A stretch of 64,000 bases of DNA from Meghimatium bilineatum (GCA_034231615.1 CM067317.1:20956174-21020173); one strand, 5' to 3'. Counted from the stretch's first letter, positions 46,798 through 58,771 are shown. Numbers and translations are program-made. Notes: generated from the sequence alone by a model not told the origin.

Positions 46798-47129
46798 AAG
46801 GTAGAAATCATTAGAAGTATCTGTGTGTTGATATATCCAAGTCGGTATCCTTACGATCTTGAAGGTTTTGGGTTTACGAATATGGATTTTATGGAACCTT
46901 CTAAAAAGTTTCATAATATCTTAAACTCCACAAAATCCCCATAAAATATTACATTCAAAGGTCAGTACCCTGTTACCCATAAATTTCATGTCCTACCTTA
47001 CTACAAGGTGCTAACGGCCACTTGCGTCACACTAAAATAACTAATCATTAAACCCATAGTCAACAGTGGGTCATAGGTCAGATGTTTGGGCAGACTACAT
47101 AGATGACGCCGAGAGGACAGATATGTGTG
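46798..47129. other. Unannotated stretch
   Basis: No supported feature. Confidence 0.35.
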
Positions 47130-47715
47130 AGGACTCCGTGACAGACCAGAGTCAAAGACTAATGTTTGTCATAACATAAAGCTATTGTAAGGTCACGTGA
47201 CAGACCAGAGTCAAAGACTAATGTTTGTCATAACATAAAGCTATTGTAAGGTCACGTGACAGACCAGAGTCAAAGACTAATGTTTGTCATAACATAAAGC
47301 TATTGTAAGGTCACGTGACAGACCAGAGTCAAAGACTAATGTTTGTCATAAGAGAAAGCTATTGTAAGGTCACGTGACAGACCTGAGTCAAAGACTAATG
47401 TTTGTCATAACATAAAGCTATTGTAAGGTCACGTGACAGACCAGAGTCACAGACTAATGTTTGTCATAAGAGAAAGCTATTGTAAGGTCACGTGACAGAC
47501 CTGAGTCAAAGACTAATGTTTGTCATAAGAGAAAGCTATTGTAAGGTCACGTGACAGACCTGAGTCAAAGACTAATGTTTGTCATAAGAGAAAGCTATTG
47601 TAAGGTCACGTGACAGACCTGAGTCAAAGACTAATGTTTGTCATAAGAGAAAGCTATTGTAAGGTCACGTGACAGACCTGAGACAAAGAATAGTGACTGT
47701 CAGAAGAGATATCTA
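47130..47715. repeat. 59-bp minisatellite, about 10 units
   Basis: Unit GACAGACCAGAGTCAAAGAC TAATGTTTGTCATAACATAA AGCTATTGTAAGGTCACGT. The later units share CATAAGAGAAAG and ACCTGAG variants, so the 3' half amplified separately. Confidence 0.96.
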
Positions 47716-48084
47716 TTGCAAGGTCACCATCACTTTTAAGATACTGTCTTTTGTTTAAGAAGGCCACTTTGAGCAGGATGAATTTTTCACATTGGGCAGG
47801 ACGATACCTTGCTCAGTCCACTACAGAGAAGATCTATATCTAATCTGCATGACACTTGATGATGATTTACATTGCTTAGATTTATCTATTGTATTTTTCA
47901 TGAAAAGTGGTGTCTAGTCATTTTTTTTAAGTAGAAAAAAGGGGGAGAGGGAGGGATCGCATGGTGTTTCCATTGAAAATTATATTCATTAATAATGTGA
48001 TGTTATGGGTACATTCGATTTCTTCAAAACAGTCGTCACAGCTGCATTGCAACTGCATTTTACTTTCACATTTTCATTAGAACA
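47716..48084. other. Unannotated spacer
   Basis: A purine-rich run lies at 47930-47955. No gene. Confidence 0.4.
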
Positions 48085-48715
48085 GGGTCAATTATCTGTG
48101 AGAAAACCATTATTGCATAATGTAACAAAGTGTGTGGTGTAATTATCTGTGATAAAACCATTATTGCATAAAGTAACAAAGTGTGTGGTGCAATTATCTG
48201 TGAGAAAACCATTATTGCATAAAGTAACAAAGTGTGTGGTGTAATTATCTGTGAGAAAACCATTATTGCATAAAGTAACAAAGTGTGTGGTGCAATTATC
48301 TGTGAGGAAACCATTATTGCATAAAGTAACAAAGTGTGTTGTCCAATTATCTGTGAGAAAACCATTATTGCATAAAGTAACAAAGTGTGTTGTCCAATTA
48401 TCTGTGAGAAAACCATTATTGCATAAAGTAACAAAGTGTGTGGTGTAAATTATCTGTGAGGAAACCATTATTGCATAAAGTAACAAAGTGTGTGGTGTAA
48501 TTATTTGTGAGAAAACAATTATTGCATAAAGTAACAAAGTGTGTGGTGTAATTATCTGTGAGGAAACCATTATTGCATAAAGTAACAAAGTGTGTGGTGC
48601 AATTATCTGTGAGAAAACAATTATTGCATAAAGTAACAAAGTGTGTGGTGCAATTATCTGTGAGAAAACAATTATTGCATAAAGTAACAAAGAATGTTGT
48701 TGTGCAATTAGTGGG
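48085..48715. repeat. 51-bp minisatellite, about 12 units
   Basis: Unit AATTATCTGTGAGAAAACCA TTATTGCATAAAGTAACAAA GTGTGTGGTGC. It is a multiple of three, so open frames on both strands are artefacts. Confidence 0.96.
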
Positions 48716-48949
48716 TATGGTAACAGTAGTAGTGCATTATCTTTATGAGGCTAACGACACTCGGATATTTTTCAGTGGCATTGGGTTTAGTAAAATAGTC
48801 TGGCAGTTCAAATTTGCGAAATATGTTACTGTCAAATGTAGAGGCGCTCTTGTCACTCACGTACTCTGGTCGTGCTACTGAACAGGAAAATGAAACCAAA
48901 ATATAACCAATTGTTTTAAATTGTTATGTATTATGCAAGGATGTGCTTT

Positions 48950-49505
48950 ACATAGTGCTATATAACCCTTATATTAACATATGGGTGCGAGTCTTAGACA
49001 ATGAGCAAACTGGAAAGTGGGAAATTAGAGCCAACAGAGATGTGGTGCTACAGAAGAATGCTGAGAATACCATGGACTGCCAGAAAAACTAATGTAGAGG
49101 TGTTGAAAGAGTCACCGCCGAAGACGGATGTGTTGGGCCTTTGGCGCAAATAAAACGGCAACACAACGCATTTCCATTCTCTGGACTACATTCAACTGGA
49201 AATCTTGTAGGATCATTGTCCTGTTACAAGAGAAATCAAGATTATATATCAACAATATAAGAAAAAGGCAATCTTCTTTTTTGGCCACTTCATGAGACAG
49301 GCAGGTTTAGAGAATATGGTCACAACAGGCAAATTGAAGGCAACAGAGACAGATGGCGACAACGTGAGAAAATATTAGACAGTTTGACAGCCTGGCATGG
49401 CAAGGAAACAACATCGACCTTGATACATAATACTGTGGACGGAGAGCTTTGGAGAGCCATGACCACCTACGCCAGCCGGCATGGCACCTGATGATGACGA
49501 TGATG
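48950..49505 (+). pseudogene. LINE-A remnant with nested SINE
   Basis: Second copy of the LINE-A C-terminus. Reading across frameshifts gives NPYINIWV, RGVERV, then after the SINE EKGNLLFWP, ETGRFREYGHNRQ, REKILDSLTAWHGKET and LWRAMTTYASRHGT-stop at 49489-49491, with a TGATGATGACGATGATG tail. SINE S2 sequence replaces the region where 24595-24630 continues normally. Confidence 0.85.
49113..49243 (+). mobile_element. SINE S2 (3'-truncated) nested in LINE-A
   Basis: CCGCCGAAGACGGATGTGTT to TTACAAGAGAAATCAAG, matching the S2 reference but lacking the GAA tail. It interrupts the LINE-A frame after the GTTGAAAGAGTCA landmark. Confidence 0.8.
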
Positions 49506-51360
49506 CTTTACATATACTTCATCTATATGACATGTCCTCACTGCCAATATGTAAGCCTTTAGATTCTCTGCAGCTGTCCTGCTTCTTACATTGTCATGGT
49601 CAAAAGCTTCTGTACATCACGTGTTCATCGGCTTCTAGAGCAAAATATTTTTCCGGAACATTTTCTTGCACAGTTAATTTTTCATACCAATTGTTATTTT
49701 TATATTCCAAAATAAGTTAGCTTGTGTAGTCATCATGAATTTCTTACCATTTTGCCATTTGAAATACATCTCACTAGTTTGCCAACATTGATTTCTGAGC
49801 TGGTTCTGGACAATTATCAGTTACCTTCCCTAATGAACCCTCAGTCCAATAGGACGGTCATTCAACTTCAGCCTTCGAAGCAGTTGGGGCTGTCTATAAA
49901 TAATGTGAAACATTTCTTACCAGATTTTACCTCCGCTCCCTCCCCTTGGCAACAACTGTCAAGAATTCAGCAACAACTGCTTAATTACGTCCCAAAATGT
50001 TTATTCACCCCCCCCCCCCATATTACCTTCTAAACAACATTTTAGCAGAAAAGGTATGATACAAATTGTTTATACAATTGTTTCACATGTAAACAATTTA
50101 TCTGCTGCATGACAATAGTACAGCTGATGTCAACTACATTGTAAAACCCTCCCCCCTCCCTCCCCATCTTCTTTGTCAACAACTATAAAACTTCTTTCTA
50201 GACCTTTACCCCCAACTGTTTGCATAATTTATGCACATCCCTTTGCCGTTTATCACAGATATATCGATGTCTGTGTATTAATACGATATTCCGCCTTCTA
50301 TACTAACATTAGTATGTACACTGGAACAGGGAGGTGGGTCTTCTTGGTGAATAGCTCAGCTACACATAGTTTAGCCGACTATCCAAAGTCATTTCTCAGG
50401 GCAGACGGGGCAGCTATAAATAAGCAAAAACACGAAGCCATTCGTGAACTAGACAGGAGTCGGGGAACAAAATACAGTGGAATCCTATTATAACAACAAG
50501 GTCTGAACCAACAAAATATGTATGTAAGAACAGAAATTCGCTAAATACAGTACAAACAATATAGAATAAAATATTTGGGGATTTTGAAAAGTGTTGTTAT
50601 ATATGGAAATTTGTTATAAAAGAATGCGCTATAGAGCAATTCGATTGTAGTATCCTGGCCTCTCAAGGGAAGAGTCTGCCACTCAACTCACCGAGAAGCA
50701 CTATCCCGTATATATTTCTGCAATATCCCCCCCCCCCCGTTTTTCTGCCTTTTCAAATGTTACGCATATTATTAATACTACTATTATACAAATGACACAC
50801 ACTTATTTAATTAAAACATTGACAATTGTTCTAGATTTTTAGCGTTTGATAACTGAGGTTTATCGAACAAAGTAATAAATAGTTGGGTCCTTATCTGGTG
50901 GATGTGGGAAGACCGAGTATTAGATCAATGGTTCTTCTCTCCATTGTAAACACCTTCGATAGCTAAATGGGGCCATATGTTTGATTAGGTAACTACAGGT
51001 AAATTAGGTTTGAGGTATGCTAGTTACCAAAGGTAAATCCAGTTTACCTTACGTCAGTAAACAGCATGTCAATTTAGTTTACCATGTCAGTAAATAAAAG
51101 AGGCAGTACATAAATAACGTCAACAATGTTTCTACCATTTTTGACCCATACTCTTGTCAAACTGCCAGAGACTCCCACCCGCTTTCCTTAAAGGTGGGAG
51201 TGGGGGATGTACTCCCTCGGCTAAAAATCTTTTCATTTTGTTTCACATTTTTAGAAAAATGTTTCCAAATTCAAACAAATTAATTGGCGATGAAAAATTA
51301 AATTAACCCCATATCAGTTATGGGTTCATTAATTCCAGATTCTATATTTGCAATCCTTCT
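49506..51360. other. Unannotated stretch
   Basis: Poly-C tracts at 50010-50020 and 50726-50738. Open frames of about 80-106 codons (49481, 49722, 50173) show no domain or splice support. Short GTAAATTAGGTTTGAGG/GGTAAATCCAG recurrences lie at 50995-51090. Confidence 0.35.
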
Positions 51361-51517
51361 CTTTCTTCAGCGTTCATTCCCAAACTCCCGCTAGATCTCT
51401 CTTGTAGCAGGACCATGGTTCTATTAGATTTCTAGCAGGATATAGACCAGAGAAGGGAAATGCGTTGTGTCGCCGTTTTATTTGCGCCAATGGCCCAACA
51501 CATCCGCCTTCGACTGT
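51361..51517 (-). mobile_element. SINE S2 copy
   Basis: On the minus strand: CGAAGGCGGATGTGTTGGGC, GCGCAAATAAAACGGCGACA, CTACAAGAGAGATCTAGCGG, ending GAATGAACGCTGAAGAAAG. It preserves the exact segment (as a single copy) that is amplified 67 times at 41821. Confidence 0.88.
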
Positions 51518-52977
51518 TAGTTGCATCTAATACCATAATTTGATGAATTGATTATATAAATCATGAAATGATTTATTACAGGATAACTTTACCAAATTAT
51601 CAATATCAATAATTCCATATATATTTAAAATATATTAAAATGTATTCATGTCATGATTCTACACCAGTGTTTCTCGAACTCCTTGCTGTCACTACCCCTA
51701 TTCGTATAGACTTTATAGACCAACCCCCGTGAACCAGGACCGTATGTACATGTTCAGCACGGGGGTTTACCTAAAATAATGTCATTTCTTTGTTTAAAAA
51801 AAATATTTTGGGGGGATATTTTTCTACAAACGGTCACTTGATTTCGATGACTTCCTAGTCTCGTTGCAAAGTTTCACACATCAAGTATAATGGTAATATA
51901 TTTTAGAATGAGGAATATCAATTATTCACTGTTAAAATTATTCTGAAAAAAAATGAATAACACTGTATTGGCAACACTTATTTATTTTTTAAATATTTTT
52001 TTCAGTACTTGCTTGTCTCATGGCTGAGAAATATAATTTATAGTAACAATATCATTTACAAAATGCCAGATTGTCAGATTCGCTTAAAAGGTATTTATAA
52101 TTGTTTTTTATTCCAAGAAAAATAAATAAGAAAAACACATTGAAATAACGCTTTTTCTTTTTGGACGCTACATTGAGTTTACAAAATGCATTTAAGGGTT
52201 TCACTTAGTCTGTAAGACAACGTTTGCTGTTGCTGATATGTTTTAGATTGTTTCCATGCTAATACAGTTAAAAACTTTTCAAAACAAGCTTGTATTTTCA
52301 ATAATCTTATTTGGACCAGGCTTTAGATAGAATTAAATTAATATCAACAGAATTGAATCTCGTGTTATTATTGTACAAAAAGAAGTAAATATTTTCTATA
52401 ACTTTCGTGCAATTTGATGTTTTCATTATATCATACATTTCCCCCCCCCCTTTTTCCCAACCAAACATCGTCCCCTGCCATTCCTTTAACCGTCCATTGA
52501 CCCCTTAATTCTCTTATCGGCCCACATGGGCATTTTCGCTCAGTTTGAGAAATATTGCTATACACTCCGACGTGTGTTATTGAAAAACTGACATAAATAT
52601 CACAATTTCAACAAAGGGAGTGAAGCCACAATGTCTTGTTTATTTTGTTCGTGCACATGTTATTGATATGGTTGATTTTGCTTCAAAGACATGTTATGAC
52701 GGTTCTCAAAATATACTTAATATGTTTGCTGTTGACACAGTCATCATATTATTAATATCACGAAAATATTTGAATAGTAATGAGATATTCGAGTTTCTTC
52801 ATTTTATCAACATCTACTTACAGAAACGGGGGGGGGGGGGGGTTTGCACATGATTTTGTATCCTTCTCGTACGATACCCAGAGTTAGTACATAACCAAGA
52901 TAAAGCATCTCCACCTGATGTACCCTAGTAGCAGGTGTACTTTTGTTCGTGTCGTACATGTGATTTTTCTCTTTTAG
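51518..52977. other. Intergenic or intron sequence
   Basis: AT-rich with poly-C (52440) and poly-G (52830) tracts. Nothing else supported. Confidence 0.35.
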
Positions 52978-53151
52978 GGATCAAGTAATAATAAAGGTGG
53001 AGTGATAAATGATTGCAACCAGACAACTAATACCTTCGGCATCTCTGAACACATACAGCTTGCGACGACAGTGTCGCAGAACAGTTCTGCAACACCATCT
53101 GACTCGGATATTGGGAATAAGTTCTCGTATGTGAGAACTAAGCAACGCTAG
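52978..53151 (+). CDS. Candidate alternative 3' coding exon B
   Basis: Acceptor TTTTTCTCTTTTAG ends at 52977 with a strong pyrimidine tract. In phase 0 with the 41585 donor, it adds 57 residues (starts GSSNNKGGVINDCNQTTN, ends KFSYVRTKQR) before TAG at 53149-53151. The tail is Ser/Thr/Asn-rich with SDSD and a YVRT motif that might be phosphorylated, which suits a cytosolic tail. Base composition is more balanced than the flanks. Use would give a 174-residue protein with the 33177 start. Confidence 0.6.
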   Translation, partial: GSSNNKGGVINDCNQTTNTFGISEHIQLATTVSQNSSATPSDSDIGNKFSYVRTKQR

Positions 53152-53159
53152 TCTACACG

Positions 53160-53720
53160 TTGTCTACAACAACGGAAAAGATGAAATTCTGTTGCGTATC
53201 CCGAGCGAAGAGGGAGCAATGATTTGGTATTTCCTACGAGAGATTTGTGTTCGGCTACGAAGCTCCTTGTCCGAGATGACGTAATCATCAATCCAGGGTC
53301 GAACTCGACTGACAATCATTGCGAAACACGGCCTTACAGAAAAATTTTGATTTAATACTTCCAAGAACATAGCGAATGATGAACCGTCACGGGCGAAGAG
53401 TAAAAACACAGACCTTGCTTGTCGATGGCTGGGAAGACCACCACACACGGACAAGGAAATGCACAGGTTAAGACCAGACTCTGGACATGTTGCTGGTAAC
53501 AAGGACGTCGCTTTATAAGGCAAATCAGCCCATGAATATCACCATTAACCCAACACCCGTATATAGGAATTGGTTTACGTATTCGAAAGGCACAGTAGAC
53601 AATAAAGTCATCTTCTTACGCCGCAGAGAAAAATCGTGCTCCAAGATAGTCTTACAATAGGCGGTCCTATCAAAAGACCAGATCTTCTCATTATATAGAC
53701 TCTCTCTCAAAGAGTATGAT
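53160..53720. other. Coding-like block of unknown family, partly repeated at 56540
   Basis: A 119-codon open frame lies on minus (53164-53523) and a 61-codon one at 53525-53710. The part 53345-53475 matches 56550-56695 (AACATAGC.AATGATGAACC, GTCGAT.GCTGGGAA.ACC). The minus reading of both preserves S..GG.PS.RQ..SVFL and DGSSFAMFL. Probably a transposon remnant. Function unknown. Confidence 0.4.
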
Positions 53721-53879
53721 AATCATTAACAAATGAGCATATCCAAATTAAAGAGGAGGTAACGTTTGAATGTTGAGATTCTACTTTGTATGTATGTCAA
53801 TTCGTCCATCACAAGTGATGATGACCATTCTTTTACATCCACTTTTGAAAATTCTGTTAAAATTATTTCCATACCTAAT

Positions 53880-54180
53880 AGTTCATAGATGGCTAATGGA
53901 CCCTTTCGAGCTGTAAATGTCCTTGGACAGTTCGGGCATGGAATGGGCACTGTAGACGTATTTTGGTATATTTTTGACTTTCTAGCTATTTTCCGCTGTT
54001 GAGCTGCTGCCTTTCTCCTCTTTTCACAAGATGGTGCGCTCTTTTTTACTGTAGAACGCCATGTTGATCTATTTTGTGCAAGTTCTCCCCATGTGTCTTG
54101 GTCTATTTCAAATGCTTTCAGTGATATCTTTAACGAGTCCTTGTAGCGTTCTTTTGGCCCCCACTGGAAGTACCACTACT
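53880..54180 (-). pseudogene. LINE-E C-terminal fragment with broken zinc finger
   Basis: Minus strand reads KERYKDSLKISLKAFEIDQD, TWGELAQNRSTWRSTVKKSA, a basic stretch, then PCPNCPRTFTARKGPLAIYE. Many LINEs of this type end in a C2H2 finger. Here both cysteines remain but the two histidines are missing. 5' truncated. Confidence 0.75.
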
Positions 54181-54675
54181 CTGTAAGCTTTCAGCTAAGT
54201 CTGTAGGCTAATACCATTTCTACGTACACATTTGCGTGCATGTAGATAGTCCACTATCAGTCGGCGTGTTATCAAGGGACGAAATTCTGCTAAATTAACT
54301 ATTTTAAATAATAATATAATTACCTCCACCTGTTTCGCTAAACTCGAGCTATATTGTAGAGATTTGATATAACAAAATCTTACCTCAAAAAGGAATAAAG
54401 AAGTGAGGAGTTAAACCGCCCAGACACAATGAAGTTACGCTTAGCAAATCTATTTCTTTATACATCTGTAGGGATATACAAGATTATACAATCTGGTGTA
54501 GGGTTTCCATTTAATAGACAGGCAAGTCATAAGCTATATATTATCTTTTCCAGATTTTCCGCGTGGAAATACTCGATGATGTTTTAACAATTAAATTCAA
54601 GATCAGTGTGAGGCTTCGATGATAGAAATTTAGGCGCCCTGTGCAAGTTCAGTCCCTTCCCTTTACATAAATTAC
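54181..54675. other. Unannotated stretch
   Basis: No supported feature. Confidence 0.35.
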
Positions 54676-54949
54676 CTTCACGTTGGCTTTTAGTCCATGG
54701 ATATTGCTTCCGCTCGGCGGCGGATCCTGTACCTTCTGCCTAGTTTCGAAAGGGATGGTGACGCCAGAACAGCTTATTGATGACATCGATATCAACCGTC
54801 TGACTTCAACTTGAGAAACAATGAAGACGAAGAAGAACTGGTGCACGATCAGCAGAGCAACAAGTTTCAAAATAATTGCTTTAAGCAAGAACATAAATAT
54901 ACCGCATGTCCAGCAATAGATAGCACAATCTGACCATATCACAAGTAAA
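54676..54949 (-). CDS. Candidate minus-strand exon with hydrophobic helix
   Basis: On the minus strand an acceptor TTGCTTTACCATTAG is followed by 91 open codons and a donor AAG|GTAATT. It encodes IWSDCAIYCWTCGIFMFLLK, then AIILKLVALLIVHQFFFVFI (strongly hydrophobic), then a polar tail including VTIPFETRQKVQDPPPSGSN. Without the donor the frame continues ten codons to TGA. GC content is higher than in the flanks. Family not recognised. It would belong to a gene other than the plus-strand one. Confidence 0.3.
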
Positions 54950-55699
54950 CTAATGGTAAAGCAAACATGATGTTTCCATAGACATCTCTGTCTCTTACCA
55001 GTGCTTATCTCGATTGGTCCGTTCTGGTGACTTTGTGTGCACGGTTTGAAAGGCTTGATGAAATCGCATCTTTTTTTTGGAGATGCGGTTAGTCAAGTAC
55101 GGAAGAACGCGTGTTCAATAGTTGCTAGGCGATTTGGTGCCGTTGAACGGACTGGTTCAATTCCCGTTAGTCTCAAGAATTTAAAATAAAAATGACCTCT
55201 GGCTTCCTACTTATATTTACTTCTATACCCCAACGGCACGACTTCTACTGCGCCTAAGTTCGCGCTAATTGGGATTTATTATTGTACCACGCTAACCCCT
55301 AACTCACAGAAGCTGTTCCTATATTATAATAATACTTAATAATAATAATAATAATAAAAAATAATAATAATCTGTTAATTTATAATAATTTATCGTTGAT
55401 GTTTTTTAGTATTGCGAAGACAAATATGATTTATTTTCATAGATGAAATATTAAAGTGTCAACAACAACAAAGAAAGCTGTATGTTTCCCATTACGATGT
55501 TGCAGTGAGGCTTTTGTGAGGTTTTTTCGCCACGTCATGTACACGACAGGTTTATTTTTTTTTAAATTTATCTTCTGACAGAAACACCTAGTCCTTACCG
55601 GGAAATGAACTTTGGACATTGAAAGCGACGTTCTAACCCGTCGTCCATGCGGACAAACGTTGAACGTTCATAGCAAAATATATTTAAAAATATGATAAC
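54950..55699. other. Unannotated stretch with tRNA-like scraps
   Basis: B-box-like GGTTCAATTCCCG at 55155-55167 (+) and AGTTCATTTCCCGG at about 55598-55611 (-) suggest decayed SINE heads. (AAT)n at 55330-55372. Confidence 0.4.
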
Positions 55700-56532
55700 A
55701 ATACAAACATATAGAAGGAATGCTAACACTCAAGATCAGTGGGAAAATATAAATCAACCTGAGATATCCAGATGCCCATTTAGCAGAAAGTGAAAATAAA
55801 CTACAAAGGCTAATTGATCAAATCAATAAATCCATTATAGAATATGGACTGCATATAAACATTGAAAACAAAAACCATGATAATCAGTAAAGTCACAGAA
55901 CAAGTGCTAAACATAAACATTCATGGAGCTATACTGCAACAAGTAGAACATTATCAATATCTCGGACTCATAATCACAAATGATGGAGATGTGAAACATA
56001 CGTCAAAAGGAGAATAGGAATGGCTAACAGTATTTTCAAAGACACGATAAAATTATTAACATCTAAACAAATTATAAACAAGCTAAAAATGAGTTATAAA
56101 ATGCTACATCCTATTCTATATTAATGTATGGCTCAGAAACATGGACAATAAACAAACAATTAGAAGACATAATTGAAGCCTTTATGGTGTGTATATATAG
56201 ACGAATGTGTAGAACACCATCGAAAAAGAAAAAAAACCAACAAAGAGGTTCTAGCAACACTTAATATGAAAAAAAAACAATTATTAAAGGAAATAAAGAT
56301 CGAAGAAATACAATATTTTGGACATATTAAAAGACATGACACCTTGCTGAAGACGTTACTTGGGAGTACAATTGAAGGTAGGCAACCAAGAGCGAAGCAG
56401 AGATGCAAGTGGGAGAGTAATATCTCGAGATGGACAGGTTACAGTTGTTAGAGTGCACCACCAAGACAGGGGATGTTGGAGGTCTGTTGCAGTCAACCTT
56501 CGTTGTGGAGTCGACACTTAACGATGATGAGT
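55700..56532 (+). pseudogene. LINE-B remnant, longest copy
   Basis: Begins inside the RT palm with a degenerate ADD region (PDAHLAESENKLQRLIDQIN), then GLHINIE, VTEQVLNINIHGA, QQVEHYQYLGLIITNDG, INVWLRNMDNKQ, RKKTNKEVLATLNMKKKQLL, IQYFGHIKRHDTLLKTLLGS, RCKWESNISRWTGYS and a GATGATGA-like end. Several frameshifts. No endonuclease. Confidence 0.85.
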
Positions 56533-56539
56533 ACTAACA

Positions 56540-56700
56540 AATGATTGGGTTCAATACTTCAGGAACATAGCAAATGATGAACCATCAACGGTCAAAAGGC
56601 GAAGAGTTAAAAACACAGAATTTGTTTGTCGATAGCTGGGAAAACCACCTCTGATGGACAAAGAAGTACGGGGAAAATGCATAGGTTAAGACCCTGAACC
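56540..56700. repeat. Dispersed block homologous to 53345-53475
   Basis: Shares AACATAGCAAATGATGAACC, AAAAACACAGA.TTTG, GTCGATAGCTGGGAAAACCA and a GCATAGGTTAAGACC end. Confidence 0.6.
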
Positions 56701-56744
56701 ATAATGGCAATATAGATAATATAAATGTCTAAATATTTTCCTCC

Positions 56745-56850
56745 AGTGTATATTTTTGTCTATTTCTTTTAGTTTGTGTGTTTGTCCTTACCTTGACAAA
56801 GGTCTAGTGGTCGAAACGTCGATCCTGTATATTTGTCCTTAAAACGAATA
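56745..56850 (+). repeat. Dispersed repeat D2, copy 3 (terminal part)
   Basis: CCTTGACAAAGGTCTAGTGG followed by TCGAAACGTCGATCCTGTAT. Compare 26920-26960. Confidence 0.6.
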
Positions 56851-57167
56851 GTGAACCATTTTTGTGTTATTTTACTAATTTTCATTTATCACATGGTAGA
56901 AAGTTTTACTGCAGTTTTTCTTTCTTTTTACTTTTAGCAAATGATTGAGAAGCTGTCGCTGAAAATAGATCGTTTTTCTTTGAATCAGATAATGTTCAAC
57001 ACAAACATGGCCAAACGTCAGGGTTTACAGCTAATCTGGAATAATGGTGTTTCCTTCAGGCGATGGCAAGTGTTGGAGGCACACAAATGCAATAATTTTT
57101 TCTCTCATACTCTTCAGAAAGAACAAAAAAGACAACAGAAAATAGAATTCTTACTGTCATTTCAAAG

Positions 57168-57296
57168 GTCTTGAAAGTAAATATGACAATGGCCTTCTGT
57201 ACATATTGGTGTCCGATAACTCCTGGGCATACTGCGTTGAATAATTTCTTTCTGACCACGGCACTCATAGTATCAGGGATGTTAGAAACGTCTTTG
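57168..57296 (+). CDS. Weak candidate exon (plus strand)
   Basis: An AG at 57166-57167 precedes 43 open codons and a strong donor GTAAGG at 57297. It encodes MAFCTYWCPITPGHTALNNF then FLTTALIVSGMLETSL (hydrophobic). The minus strand is also open across it (97 codons), so strand is uncertain. Phase 0 at both ends fits the 58772 mini-exon. Confidence 0.25.
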
Positions 57297-57764
57297 GTAA
57301 GGGGGGCGGGAGTGTTTTTTTTTACCGATGCGGAAAAAGTGTCGCACATTTTTTGTATGTAATTCCATCTTTTCGTAAGAAATTTGATTTGACGACTTTC
57401 TGTGTAGAAAACTGTTCAATTTAAATTTGGGGGTGGGGATCTACATTTTGGCTACATTCCGAATACTAAAAATCATGTTCTTATTTCAGATGAGGGGATG
57501 AACACCCGACACCCATACTTATCTACGAGTTTGCAAGATATAGAGAAGCAGAGATATAGATGGCAAAAGTTGTTTTATAGAAACAGAGATGTACAACGAC
57601 AATAGATGTTTTAAAGGAACAGAGCAGGGACCAAGAATAATTGGCTGAAAGTGTTATTGGAAGCATATAAATAAGGTTGGGAGAAGGTGAGGGGTTTTAT
57701 CTCCTCCCTTTAGGAAATAGAACATGACACTTCATTTAGTACTAGGAAACATGCCAGAAAAGTT
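57297..57764. other. Unannotated stretch
   Basis: Poly-G/T patch at 57300-57325. Partial similarity of 57465-57540 to 21640-21720. Confidence 0.35.
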
Positions 57765-57985
57765 AGTAAATCGCGCCAAACCCATTGTAACAAACAGTTG
57801 GTAAATTGCGCTCCTACACCCTGTAACAAAAAACTGGTAAATCGCGCCCCTATCCATTGTAACAAAAAATTGGTAGATCACGCCCTACCCATTGTAACCA
57901 AAAATTGTAACAAAAAGTTGGTAAATCGCGCCCTACCTATTGTAACAAAAAGATGTTAAATCGCGCCCCTACCCATTGTAACGGT
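57765..57985. repeat. 36-bp diverged minisatellite, about 6 units
   Basis: Unit TTGGTAAATCGCGCCCCTAC CCATTGTAACAAAAAG. Confidence 0.92.
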
Positions 57986-58129
57986 TTTCACTAAAAAAAC
58001 ACCAGAAATCTCATCGAATGGAAGAATTAATACATAAACATGAAGAATTAACCTGTTATTGTTTACTGTCACTGTTATAAGAATAACAAAATTTCTTCAT
58101 GACAGGCATGTTGTAAGAGGCAACTAAGG

Positions 58130-58400
58130 AAGCGTAGGCTACCATATCCAGTAAAAGAATATATGCGGCGTATTGGTTGACATTTGTCTTTTGCTCATGA
58201 TGTTGTGGATTCGAAACCCCCCCCCCCCCCCCCTCACAATTGGAGTCTTGTTTATACAGTGGAGTTCTCGAAGATCCTTGGGAGTTATTGCTAAAGCTAC
58301 GAAGTTACGTGCTATGAGTGGTACTCTCATAGGCGGCGAGCCACTTCGTTGAGAAGGACTGAATACATATGTAAAAACAGAGTACATTAAAGTCAATCCT
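58130..58400 (+). mobile_element. tRNA-derived SINE S5, second copy
   Basis: TGACATTTGTCTTTTGCTCA, B-box-like GGATTCGAAACCCCC extended by a poly-C run, GGAGTCTTGTTTATAC and GCCACTTCGTTGAGAAGGAC. Related to 29240-29411. Confidence 0.5.
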
Positions 58401-58771
58401 CTACGCAATTTTAACTCGTTCAAACTACCAGACCAAAGTGACCACAAGTAATTATGTTGAAGTGTAATGTGTCACTCCAAAAGCTCAGATATCGCAACCA
58501 AGCTGTAAACATAGTTACAACATCTCATTACGTTCTTCCAGAATGACCAGGTTACATCATGCTAGCCGGCTAGAGTTTAATAACCACGGAAGAAGTAGCT
58601 GAGTCTTCACTTAGATTTCTTCTATTTCTTATACATGAAAGATGTTCACTTCAAAACTGTTAACTTTCTTCAAATGTTCTATAAACAGTTCATGAACACA
58701 CTCTTCCACTTTTATCAACGTTCAACGTTCTCTTTGTGCACACTATATTAATGATATTTGTTTTCTTTCAG
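58401..58771. other. Unannotated stretch
   Basis: No supported feature. Confidence 0.35.

Noticed and set aside
49722-50033. 104-codon ORF
   Set aside because: Ends in a poly-C tract, no recognisable domain, and pieces recur at 32740-32850 and 50145-50230 as a decayed repeat.
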